Shown in pieces: positions 56,576 through 64,000 of a DNA stretch of 64,000 bases (its first letter is position 1; each line of letters opens with the position of its first letter). The notes below the pieces were generated by a model. That model was not told where the DNA came from, searched no databases, and saw only the letters and a list, made by a program, of their open reading frames with translations. The DNA lies in NCBI RefSeq assembly GCF_001279525.1, contig NZ_LGDY01000091.1, positions 186,001 through 250,000 of the forward strand, read 5' to 3'. The stretch is from Nocardia sp. NRRL S-836. GTDB lineage: Bacteria > Actinomycetota > Actinomycetes > Mycobacteriales > Pseudonocardiaceae. Made by a program: the position numbers and the translations under genes.

Positions 56576-56612
56576 CGCGCCTCCTCCGTGACCTGAGTCA
56601 TCGTCCTCCCGG

Positions 56613-57938
56613 TCAGACCGCGGGGCAATCCGCGACGAGCACCGCCGAGGTCACCGGGACCACCGGAGCGCCCACCGCGGTGCCGCTGACCTGCACGTAG
56701 TAGGCGCCGGGGGCCAATTCACCGAATTTGACCGACATGGCCTCGGAGATCGCCGGAACACGTGCTTCGACCTGTTTGCCGTTCTCGTCGAGCAACGCCA
56801 CCTTCACCGCGCGGGCCGTCGTGTCGCGCAGCTCCACGGTGACCTCCAGGTCCTCGCCCACCAGCACCAGGTCGGGCACGCTGACCTGCGGTTCCGTCAT
56901 CGTCACGTTCCTCGGCACGATCGGCTTGGAGGTCAGGAACGACTCGACCATGTCGAGCACCGCGGCGTTGTCCTGCAACGACGTGTGCTGCTCGGTGACC
57001 CGGTGCAGGGTGTTCGACGACAGCGCGAGGCCCTTGCGCGCGGCTCCGACCATCGGCACGGTCGCGTCGCCGTACAGCTCGTCGCCCTCGAAGGTCCGGG
57101 AGCAGGTCACCTTGCCGTCGGCGATCTTCGCCGTGGTCGCCGTGGGTTGTTTTCCGCCGAGGATCGCGTACGTCCGGTCGGCGAACGAGTCGCTCAACGC
57201 GCCGTGGAACGTCATAGCGTCCGCGACCATCTTCGTGTCGACCTCGGGCAACGTCGTCTCCGTCGTCTTGACCAGGCCGTTCGGTGACTCGATGCACGCG
57301 TACTCGGGCAGCAGCTGGTGCAGCGACGGCAGCGACCGGGCGAACCCGGTCAGGTCGACCGCCAACGGCCCCAGGCCCTTGCGCACGCCGTTGACCAGCT
57401 GTTCCAACGCCGTCGCCGCGCCGCGGTAGGGCGTGCCCATGGTGATCAGCTTCGCCGTGCGCTCGGCCATCCCGCACTGCTCGATGCACCACCGCGCGAC
57501 CAGCCCGCCCATCGAGTGACACACGAAGGTGACCTTCGCGTCCGGGCCGAGGCGGTCCAGCGCCTCGTCCACACGACGGGCCAGCAGCGCGCCGTTGTAC
57601 CGGTTCGACAGCCGCCAGTCGTAGGCGAAGAGCAGCAGGTTGCCCTTCTCGACGGTGTAGCCGAGCGAGTTCAGCCGCTTGGTGACCCGGTCGTAGCCCT
57701 TCAGCGGCGTCCAGATGCCCGGGACGACGTGCAGGTCGGCCATCAGCCCCACGGGTTCGATGCCGTCTCCCGGGTGCTCGTCGCCGATGCCCTGGGGCAG
57801 CGTCAGCCGCCGCAGGCTGCGTCCCAGCGACAGCACCGCCCGCAGCGCGGCCCTGCCGGAGACCTCCCAGACCATGCCGTCCCGGTCGCGCAACGTGCTG
57901 CCGAGGATGCCGGGCAGGACGACGACGAGATCGCTCAT
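56613..57938 (-). CDS. LCAT-like lipase / acyltransferase
   Basis: A 441-residue alpha/beta hydrolase of the lecithin:cholesterol acyltransferase type. It starts [15 protein letters not shown], with the LCAT-like [14 protein letters not shown] and AYDWRLSNR segments, and nucleophile Ser142 in [13 protein letters not shown] catalytic aspartate (YGDATVPM) and histidine ([11 protein letters not shown]) follow. The last 100 residues are a beta-rich domain ([19 protein letters not shown]). There is no signal peptide, so it should act inside the cell. ATG overlaps the stop of the caspase gene by ATGA: both form one operon, and a membrane-attacking role under caspase control is a reasonable guess. 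Confidence 0.9.
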   Translation of the reverse strand: MSDLVVVLPGILGSTLRDRDGMVWEVSGRAALRAVLSLGRSLRRLTLPQGIGDEHPGDGIEPVGLMADLHVVPGIWTPLKGYDRVTKRLNSLGYTVEKGNLLLFAYDWRLSNRYNGALLARRVDEALDRLGPDAKVTFVCHSMGGLVARWCIEQCGMAERTAKLITMGTPYRGAATALEQLVNGVRKGLGPLAVDLTGFARSLPSLHQLLPEYACIESPNGLVKTTETTLPEVDTKMVADAMTFHGALSDSFADRTYAILGGKQPTATTAKIADGKVTCSRTFEGDELYGDATVPMVGAARKGLALSSNTLHRVTEQHTSLQDNAAVLDMVESFLTSKPIVPRNVTMTEPQVSVPDLVLVGEDLEVTVELRDTTARAVKVALLDENGKQVEARVPAISEAMSVKFGELAPGAYYVQVSGTAVGAPVVPVTSAVLVADCPAV

Positions 57939-60900
57939 GGGGACTCCTCGGCGAGCTTGCGGATGAGGGTGAGCAGCTTCGGGTTCGCGGGCACCAGGTA
58001 GGTCAGCTCGTGGATCCAGCCCAGGCGCAGCTCCGCCGTCGGCAGCGCCAGCCGCTCGTCGCCCGCCTCCACACGCGCGACCACCTTGTACAGCGGGGCC
58101 AGCGGGTGCGGTTCCAGTGCGACGACGGCTTGGGTGAGCGCCTGCGGTGCCGCGGACGAGGCCAGTCGGCGCAGGACCGCCGTCGCGCGCTCCGGGTGTT
58201 CCAGCGCGTCCAGCACGAGGTCGAGCACGTCGGCGTCCTCGTCGGCGAGCAGCAGCAACGCGTGCACCGGCCGGTTGTCCCGGACGGTGCGCAGCACTTC
58301 CTTGTCGAGCAGGTCTTCCCGCCGCGTCGCGAGCAGCTCGCGGCGGCGTGCGGGGGAGGCGTCGACGAACTCGTCGGCGAGGCTCGCGAGCAGCCACGGC
58401 CGGTACGCCGCCGCCACGCCCTGCGCCCGCGCGGTCGTCCGCCGCGACTGGATCACCTGCGCCTCGATCAGGCTCGTGCCGTACAACGCCTCGGTGACCG
58501 CGACATCCGCCCCGGCCGACAACAGCTCGGGGTGCCCGAGCAGGACCGCGCGCTCCTCTGCGTAGGACCGCGCGAACACCCACGCGCGGGCGGTCCTGAG
58601 CAGCTCCCGGTCCACCGTCAGCCAGTCCGGCTCGGTGTCCCACGGCCACGGCCGGCCGGACGCGCGGAAGAAGTCGTGGTGACGGCGGGCGATGTCGTGC
58701 ACGTCGTGCAGCGCCTGCCGGGACTGGCCGACGTGCGTGAGCGCCTGGCACAGCCACCTCACGGCGGCCGGGTCACCCGCCGTGGCCGCCGCCGCCCGCA
58801 GCATCAGCAGCGTGGCCAGGTGCGGTCCGGTGAACCGCGCGGCGACCCGGTCCCAGGCCTCCTCGACGATCTCCGGCTGCGCCAGCCGTGCGCAGACCAC
58901 GTCGAGCGTGAACAACGCCGCCGCGAGCGTCGACAGCCGGTGCTCGTGCTCGGGCAGCAGGCACACCTCGACCGTCCGCAGCCCGGTCACCAGCGCCTCG
59001 CGCGGTTTCTCGGCGTCGCGCTGGCGGCGCATCAGGTTGTGCAGCGCCAGGCCGTGGTTGCGCAGCCCTTCGGCGAGGTCGGCGGCCTGGCGGGCGGAGT
59101 TCAGCGCCTCCTCGGTGCGCCCGACCATGCTGTAGGCGACGCTCAGCGCGAGCGCGGCGTCGACGAGCTGCGGGCGGAACGCGGCGTGCCGGCCCAGCGT
59201 GCCGCTGATGTCCGCGGCCTGCCCGGTGGTGCGGTCGGTGTCGGACAACCGCCCGAGCGCCAGATTGTCGCGGCTGAGCTCCACCAGCGCGGTCACCAGG
59301 TCCGCCAGGTGCAACGGGTTCGTCTGCGCCAGCGAGTAGTACAGCTCGACGGCCTGCTTCGACCGCTGCATCGCCTCGTAACGCCGCCCGGTCTCGCCGC
59401 ACCGGGCCGCCAGGCACCGCATCGCACGGGCCCGCGGGGCGTCCGTCTCCACCGCCGCGACCGCGTCCCGTGCCGTCGCCAGCGCCTCCTGGCGGCGGCC
59501 GAGCATCGCGTAGAGCTCGCTCAGGTCCACCAGCGCGCCGCTGAGGTGCGCCACGTACGTCTGGTCCTCACCGGGCTGCGTGGTCGTCTTCGCGATGCGT
59601 TGCGCGAGTCGTTTGTGCGTCATGCTCTCCGCGGTCGTCGGGGTCGCCGCGACGAGCTCCCGGTAGCGCACCACGGCTTCCTCGGCGGGTGCCACGGCCT
59701 GTTGCAGCCGCCCGGCCTCGCGGAACCGGGTGCCCAGCCGGTTCAGCACGAAGGCGAGGTCCGCCAGGTACATCCGCAACGTCGGCACCAGCGCGCGGAA
59801 GTGCGCCGCGGCCTCCTCCAGCGGCTCGATCGCCTCGTCACCGCGACCCCAGTGCGCCAGCTCGTTCGCCGCCGCCGTGGCCGCGAGTGCGATGTCCGGC
59901 AACAACCTCCGGTTCATCGCCGCCAGCTCGCGCAGGCCGCTCAACGCCGCCGTGCCCGCGTGCCCGCAGTGCCGCCACGCGTACTTCCACAGGTAACCCG
60001 GCACGTCCGGCGGCACACCGGCCTCCAGCCGCTGCCGGTACAACCGGATCAGCGCGCACGCCACCGTCTCCGCACCCGGCGCGAACACCGCGTCCCGGCT
60101 GGGCGCCACCTGCGGCCGCAGGTGGTCGGCGAACGTCTGGTGCGTCAGCTTGAAGACGGCGGTGCCCTCCTCACCGTCCTGCACGACGTGACGGCCGAGC
60201 TCGGTCAGCACCGCCGTGATGTCGTCACGGCTGAACCGCTCGCCCGACAGGGCCTCCGCGACCGCGCGCCACTCCTCCTCGGGGAACCCGGCGCCGTAGC
60301 TCCAGGTCAGCGCCGTCAGCAACGGCCGCGCGGCCGGGACCTCCGCGAGCTCCCGGTCGAACGCGGCGTCGAGCGACAGCTTCAGGTCCGCGCCGCCGTC
60401 GGAGAGCAGCTGGTCGGTGATCATCCACGCGGTCAGGAACGGCAGCCCCGCCAGTTCGTCCACAGTGGACTGCGGCACGCCGGTGCCCAGCCTGGCCACC
60501 ACGTAGTCGCGGACGTCGGCCTCGCTGCCCGCGTCATCGAGGTCCAGCACCTCCACCGGCGACAGCTCGGTGAGCAGCGGCGCGCCGCCCACGACCCGGT
60601 GCACCTGCCGCGTCGACACGATCACGACGGCGTGGTTCGCGAGCTTGGTCAGCAGCGACGTGGCGATCGAGAACGACTCCCCGCGCGCCTCGTCCAGGCC
60701 GTCGACGACGAGCACCGGCGGCGTGGCGAGCGTGCCGACCACGCCGACCAGCTCGGCGGCACCGCGGCGCGGCCCCTCCGGCGGCGGCACCAGCCCGGCG
60801 GCGACCAGCTGGCGGCTGAGCAGGTCCGCGACCCGGTCGGCGTCCATCGCGCGGGCGTGCACGGCCGCGTCGACCGAGCAGGGGCCGGGGTCGGCGTGCC

Positions 60901-61849
60901 GGAACGCCGGGCCGGTCGAGAGCAGCAGGTCGCGCTCGGCCTCGTTCGACAGGCTCACGACCCGGCCGAGCACCGCGGACTTGCCGGTGCCCGGCGACCC
61001 GGTGACGACCCGCAGCCCCGCGGTGCCGGACCTGACCCAGCCGACGACCTGGTCGACCTGCTCGGTGCGGCCGGTGAACCACGACCGGTGGTCGGCGGAG
61101 TCACCGCCGCGCGCGGCCAGCAGCAGGTGCTTGACCACGGTGTTCGCCGCGTAGAGCGGGTTGGGCAACATCGGCTGCGCCGATCCGTACTGCATGAACC
61201 GCGGCCGTTGCACGTCGCTGTCCCACGCGTTCAGCAGCGCCGTGCCCACCGAGCCGCCGTCCACGAGCGACGTGCGGTCGCTCCAGCGCAGCACGTCCAC
61301 CTCGGCGCTCGGGCCACCGCGCAGCAGCCTGCGCAGCCGGCCACCGAACAGCCCGTCGCGGGCCGTCTCGACGCTGGAGCACGACACCAGCACACCCGCC
61401 CAGTGCAGCTGCCCGGTGAGCAGCTGCTCCTGCATGTCCGCGATCGTGCCCAGCGCCTCGTCCAGCTGCGTGCCCGAGTAGCAGGCGTCCACGATGACCA
61501 GCACCTGGTGCGCGCCGGACGCCGCGCACCACAGCACGAAGTCCTCGACCGCGATGCCGTCGGCGCCGCCGTCGTTGTCCCTGGCCAGCAGCCGGAGCTT
61601 GCCCGCGACCGGCACCGCGTGGCCGCTGAACAACGCCACCAGCGCGCCACCGTTCTGCGGGCTGCGCCGCAGCGCCTGCATGTGGGTGCGGACCTCGGCC
61701 TCGGTCGGGTCCGGCAACGGGTCGCCGTCGTAGCCCTTGAGCAGCGCACGCAGCTCCAGCACGTCGCTCGCGGCGTGCTGCAACGGCTGCAACAGCTCGT
61801 AGGAGCTGACACCGATGCCGACGAACCTGTCCCTGGCCTTCTCCCGCAT
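57935..61849 (-). CDS. Caspase-like peptidase fused to STAND NTPase and TPR repeats
   Basis: A 1304-residue protein. Residues 1-230 are a C14 caspase-like domain: [21 protein letters not shown], catalytic His77 in LFSGHAV and Cys123 in IVDACYSG. Residues about 255-620 are a STAND/NACHT-like NTPase with Walker A GSPGTGKS (284-291) and Walker [11 protein letters not shown] (379-388), then a winged-helix segment ending in [12 protein letters not shown]. From about 640 to 1050 are TPR-like repeats ([55 protein letters not shown]). The C-terminal 250 residues are helical. No signal peptide. It is followed by an LCAT-like lipase gene with ATGA overlap. The layout matches NLR-like cell-death sensors in bacteria. 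Confidence 0.9.
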   Translation of the reverse strand: MREKARDRFVGIGVSSYELLQPLQHAASDVLELRALLKGYDGDPLPDPTEAEVRTHMQALRRSPQNGGALVALFSGHAVPVAGKLRLLARDNDGGADGIAVEDFVLWCAASGAHQVLVIVDACYSGTQLDEALGTIADMQEQLLTGQLHWAGVLVSCSSVETARDGLFGGRLRRLLRGGPSAEVDVLRWSDRTSLVDGGSVGTALLNAWDSDVQRPRFMQYGSAQPMLPNPLYAANTVVKHLLLAARGGDSADHRSWFTGRTEQVDQVVGWVRSGTAGLRVVTGSPGTGKSAVLGRVVSLSNEAERDLLLSTGPAFRHADPGPCSVDAAVHARAMDADRVADLLSRQLVAAGLVPPPEGPRRGAAELVGVVGTLATPPVLVVDGLDEARGESFSIATSLLTKLANHAVVIVSTRQVHRVVGGAPLLTELSPVEVLDLDDAGSEADVRDYVVARLGTGVPQSTVDELAGLPFLTAWMITDQLLSDGGADLKLSLDAAFDRELAEVPAARPLLTALTWSYGAGFPEEEWRAVAEALSGERFSRDDITAVLTELGRHVVQDGEEGTAVFKLTHQTFADHLRPQVAPSRDAVFAPGAETVACALIRLYRQRLEAGVPPDVPGYLWKYAWRHCGHAGTAALSGLRELAAMNRRLLPDIALAATAAANELAHWGRGDEAIEPLEEAAAHFRALVPTLRMYLADLAFVLNRLGTRFREAGRLQQAVAPAEEAVVRYRELVAATPTTAESMTHKRLAQRIAKTTTQPGEDQTYVAHLSGALVDLSELYAMLGRRQEALATARDAVAAVETDAPRARAMRCLAARCGETGRRYEAMQRSKQAVELYYSLAQTNPLHLADLVTALVELSRDNLALGRLSDTDRTTGQAADISGTLGRHAAFRPQLVDAALALSVAYSMVGRTEEALNSARQAADLAEGLRNHGLALHNLMRRQRDAEKPREALVTGLRTVEVCLLPEHEHRLSTLAAALFTLDVVCARLAQPEIVEEAWDRVAARFTGPHLATLLMLRAAAATAGDPAAVRWLCQALTHVGQSRQALHDVHDIARRHHDFFRASGRPWPWDTEPDWLTVDRELLRTARAWVFARSYAEERAVLLGHPELLSAGADVAVTEALYGTSLIEAQVIQSRRTTARAQGVAAAYRPWLLASLADEFVDASPARRRELLATRREDLLDKEVLRTVRDNRPVHALLLLADEDADVLDLVLDALEHPERATAVLRRLASSAAPQALTQAVVALEPHPLAPLYKVVARVEAGDERLALPTAELRLGWIHELTYLVPANPKLLTLIRKLAEESP

Positions 61850-61907
61850 TGCGTCTTACCCCCTGACCGATCCTCGCGCGGGGGCCGGAGGCGTTACGCC
61901 GGTTAAC

Positions 61908-62690
61908 TCACTCGGACGAATCACCCTTGCGCAGCTCGCCGGTGTTCCTCTCCAGGAAGCGCAGCAGCTCGACGGGGAACGGCAGCACGAGCGTCGAGTT
62001 CTTCTCCGCCGCCACCTCGACGATGGTCTGCAGGAGCCGCAGCTGCAGCGCCGCCGGCGTCTCCTCCATCCGCCCCGCGGCCTCGGACAGCTTCTTCGAC
62101 GCCTGCAGCTCGCCGTCCGCGGTGATGACGCGGGCGCGGCGTTCGCGTTCGGCCTCCGCCTGCCGCGACATCGAACGCTTCATGCTCTCCGGCAGCGCCA
62201 CGTCCTTGATCTCGACCCGGTCGATGTCGATGCCCCACGACAGCGCGGGCGTGTCGATCATCAGCTCCAGGCCCTGGTTGAGGTTCTCGCGGTTGGACAG
62301 CAGGTCGTCCAGCTCGCTCTTGCCGATGATCGAGCGCAGCGACGTCTGGGCGACCTGCAGCATCGCGAACCGGTAGTCCTCGACGTTGATGACGGCCTTG
62401 GCCGGGTCGGCCACCTTGAAGTAGACAACGGCGTCCACGCGCACGGTGACGTTGTCGCGGGTGATGCCGTCCTGGGCGGGCACCGGCAGGGTGACGATCT
62501 GCATGTTGACCTTGCGCAGCTGGTCCACGCCGGGTACCAGCATCGTCAGCCCCGGTCCGCGCACGCCCTCCTGGAGCCTGCCGAACCGGAAGACCAGCCC
62601 CTGCTCGAACTGCTTGATCACCCTGGCGCTCATGGCGAGGCCGATGGCACCGAACGTGACGAGACCGCCGAGGACTTCGAGGACGACCAT
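61908..62690 (-). CDS. SPFH-domain (slipin/stomatin-like) membrane protein
   Basis: A 260-residue protein. An N-terminal membrane helix (residues 4-22, [19 protein letters not shown]) is followed by the SPFH/band 7 domain: [49 protein letters not shown] and [18 protein letters not shown] in parts. It then has a coiled-coil with [16 protein letters not shown]. It is slipin-like and should assemble into membrane microdomains. In mycobacteria an SPFH protein (Rv1488) is a few genes after hemH, but here it is 20 kb away. No NfeD partner is next to it. Confidence 0.92.
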   Translation of the reverse strand: MVVLEVLGGLVTFGAIGLAMSARVIKQFEQGLVFRFGRLQEGVRGPGLTMLVPGVDQLRKVNMQIVTLPVPAQDGITRDNVTVRVDAVVYFKVADPAKAVINVEDYRFAMLQVAQTSLRSIIGKSELDDLLSNRENLNQGLELMIDTPALSWGIDIDRVEIKDVALPESMKRSMSRQAEAERERRARVITADGELQASKKLSEAAGRMEETPAALQLRLLQTIVEVAAEKNSTLVLPFPVELLRFLERNTGELRKGDSSE

Positions 62691-62842
62691 GAGACCCGCC
62701 TTTGCTCATCGGCGAACTCCCTGATCTCCCACGGTACGCCTCAGCGGCGCACCAGGAAGGGGTTTGCCCGGTCCGCGGGTTCCCGGGGTCCGGCGTGGCC
62801 GTCCCAACACCCGGAAAGTGCGCTGCACCCGGCGGCACGCGT

Positions 62843-62848
62843 TAGTGT
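62843..62848 (+). promoter_or_regulatory. -10 element TAGTGT of a leaderless promoter
   Basis: TAGTGT fits TANNNT and ends 7 bases before ATG 62856 of mshC. No ribosome-binding site is visible before this ATG. The out-of-frame ATG at 62852 lies only 3 bases after the box. Confidence 0.45.
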
Positions 62849-62855
62849 CGGATGC

Positions 62856-64000
62856 ATGCAGACCTGGTCATCCATTCCTGTGCCGCGGGTTCCGGGGGAC
62901 CCCCGCCCGCTGCGGCTGTACGACACGGCTACGGGCGAAGTGCGTCCGACGGCGCCAGGAGACACCGCCAGGTTGTACGTCTGCGGGATCACGCCGTACG
63001 ACGCGACGCACCTCGGCCACGCCGCCACCTACCTCGCCTTCGACCTCGTGCACCGCATCTGGCTCGACAACGGCCACAACGTGCACTACGTCCAGAACGT
63101 CACCGACGTGGACGACCCGCTGCTGGAGCGGGCGCTGCGCGACCAGGACGACTGGGTCGTGCTCGCCATGCGCGAGACGGCCCTGTTCCGCGAGGACATG
63201 GAGGCCCTGCGCGTCCTCCCGCCGCAGGACTACGTCGGCATCGTCGAGGCGATCCCCGAGATCGTCGAGGTGGTCGCGAAGCTCGTGGCCGACGGTCACG
63301 CCTACCGCGTGGACGACGACGAGTACCCGGACATCTACTTCGAGCACAACGCCACCGGCCGGTTCGGCTACGAGTCGAACTACTCCGAGGAGACGATGCG
63401 GGCGCTCTTCGCCGAACGCGGCGGCGACCCCGACCGCCCCGGCAAGAAGCACCCCCTCGACGCCCTGCTGTGGCGCATGAAGCGCCCCGGCGAGCCCGCG
63501 TGGCCGTCCGAACTGGGCGAGGGCCGCCCCGGCTGGCACATCGAGTGCAGCGCCATCGCCCACAACCGCCTCGGCATGGGCATCGACGTCCAGGGCGGCG
63601 GCTCCGACCTGATCTACCCGCACCACGAGTACTCCGCCGCGCACGCGGAGGCCCAGACCGGCCAGCACCCGTTCGCCCGCCACTACGTGCACGCGGGCAT
63701 GATCGGCCTCGACGGCGAGAAGATGTCGAAGTCGCGCGGCAACCTGGTCTTCGTCTCGAAGCTGCGCGCCGAGAAGGTCGACCCGAACGCCATCCGCCTG
63801 GCCCTGCTCGCCGGCCACTACCGCGCCGACCGCCCGTGGACCCAGTCGCTGCTCGACGAGGCACTGACCCGCCTCGACAAGTGGCGCCGTGCCGCGGGCC
63901 TCGACACCGGACCGTCCGCTGTGGACACCGTGACGCGGCTGCGCGACCACCTGGGCAACGACCTCGACACCCCGAAGGCGCTGGCCGCGGTCGACGCGTG
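62856..64000 (+). CDS. mshC: Cysteine:1D-myo-inositol 2-amino-2-deoxy-alpha-D-glucopyranoside ligase (3' end outside window)
   Basis: The visible 381 codons encode MshC, an ATP-dependent ligase that joins cysteine to GlcN-inositol in mycothiol synthesis. It is related to class I cysteinyl-tRNA synthetase. Seen: [25 protein letters not shown] (in pieces) with the zinc cysteine and HLGH signature, [14 protein letters not shown], the [20 protein letters not shown] motif, and the start [15 protein letters not shown] typical of MshC rather than CysS. The frame is open to the window end, so the C terminus is missing. Mycothiol is limited to actinobacteria. Confidence 0.95.
   Translation, partial: MQTWSSIPVPRVPGDPRPLRLYDTATGEVRPTAPGDTARLYVCGITPYDATHLGHAATYLAFDLVHRIWLDNGHNVHYVQNVTDVDDPLLERALRDQDDWVVLAMRETALFREDMEALRVLPPQDYVGIVEAIPEIVEVVAKLVADGHAYRVDDDEYPDIYFEHNATGRFGYESNYSEETMRALFAERGGDPDRPGKKHPLDALLWRMKRPGEPAWPSELGEGRPGWHIECSAIAHNRLGMGIDVQGGGSDLIYPHHEYSAAHAEAQTGQHPFARHYVHAGMIGLDGEKMSKSRGNLVFVSKLRAEKVDPNAIRLALLAGHYRADRPWTQSLLDEALTRLDKWRRAAGLDTGPSAVDTVTRLRDHLGNDLDTPKALAAVDA

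Noticed and set aside
57938..58757. Longer lipase frame reading back into the caspase gene
   Set aside because: The extension is a shadow of the caspase gene's C-terminal part; the ATGA overlap at 57938 is the natural start.
58010..61906. 1298-codon open frame on the plus strand opposite the caspase-STAND gene
   Set aside because: It is an Arg/His/Gln/Val-rich mirror of a real gene in GC-rich DNA, with no family motif; the minus frame has intact caspase and NTPase motifs.

Overview
The DNA is a high-GC actinobacterial chromosome segment. The best guess from gene content is a Pseudonocardiales actinomycete (Saccharothrix, Lentzea or Actinosynnema-like): MshC for mycothiol, an InhA-type enoyl reductase, a ferrochelatase with the actinobacterial C-terminal cysteine cluster, an AfsR/SARP regulator, many GTG starts and many leaderless promoters. 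No rRNA, tRNA, CRISPR array, insertion sequence or prophage gene was seen. The genus is an inference, not read from a marker.

Layout. 0-1.4 kb: end of ribBA, then ribH and a PH-domain membrane protein. 1.5-6.3 kb: small enzymes, then an EACC1-caspase pair whose caspase protein ends in a chaperonin-like region, and an M48 peptidase with a zinc-ribbon partner. 6.4-9.2 kb: aconitase. 9.4-14.6 kb: ABC transporter plus a SARP regulator carrying a large repeat insertion. 14.5-20.3 kb: FAD monooxygenase, two surface proteins, a sirtuin and a frameshifted acyl-CoA synthetase. 20.4-28.7 kb: NlpC/P60 hydrolase, TetR-controlled hydrolase, a decayed acetyltransferase, two isochorismatase-fold hydrolases around a GlxA-type regulator, and mobA. 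28.7-31.7 kb: MoxR, DUF58 and VWA operon. 31.7-40.0 kb: a response regulator, kinase and TAXI-protein operon divergent from an MHS transporter, two tandem secreted proteins and a large FAD/Fe-S dehydrogenase. 40.1-42.7 kb: fabG, inhA, hemH. 42.7-47.0 kb: a solute-binding protein and a solute-binding/VWA membrane protein separated by 1.1 kb of repeats. 47.1-52.5 kb: a second MoxR-like ATPase with a VWA partner. 52.5-53.4 kb: repeats. 53.4-56.6 kb: DUF4240 protein, SCO6745-like protein, ctaD. 56.6-61.8 kb: an LCAT-like lipase with a 1304-residue caspase-STAND-TPR protein. 61.9-64 kb: an SPFH protein and the start of mshC.

The order aconitase, NlpC/P60, MoxR, DUF58, VWA, fabG, inhA, hemH matches the mycobacterial acn-ripA-moxR1-fabG1-inhA-hemH block, with accessory genes inserted between the conserved pieces. 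ribA-ribH-PH also matches mycobacteria.

The most unusual content is (i) the EACC1 plus caspase-chaperonin-like fusion at 2.6-4.7 kb, (ii) the caspase-STAND-TPR and lipase pair at 56.6-61.8 kb, both resembling bacterial conflict or cell-death systems, and (iii) several 33-36 bp-period tandem repeat tracts, one inside the SARP regulator gene, with a palindrome shared between 12.9 and 52.1 kb.
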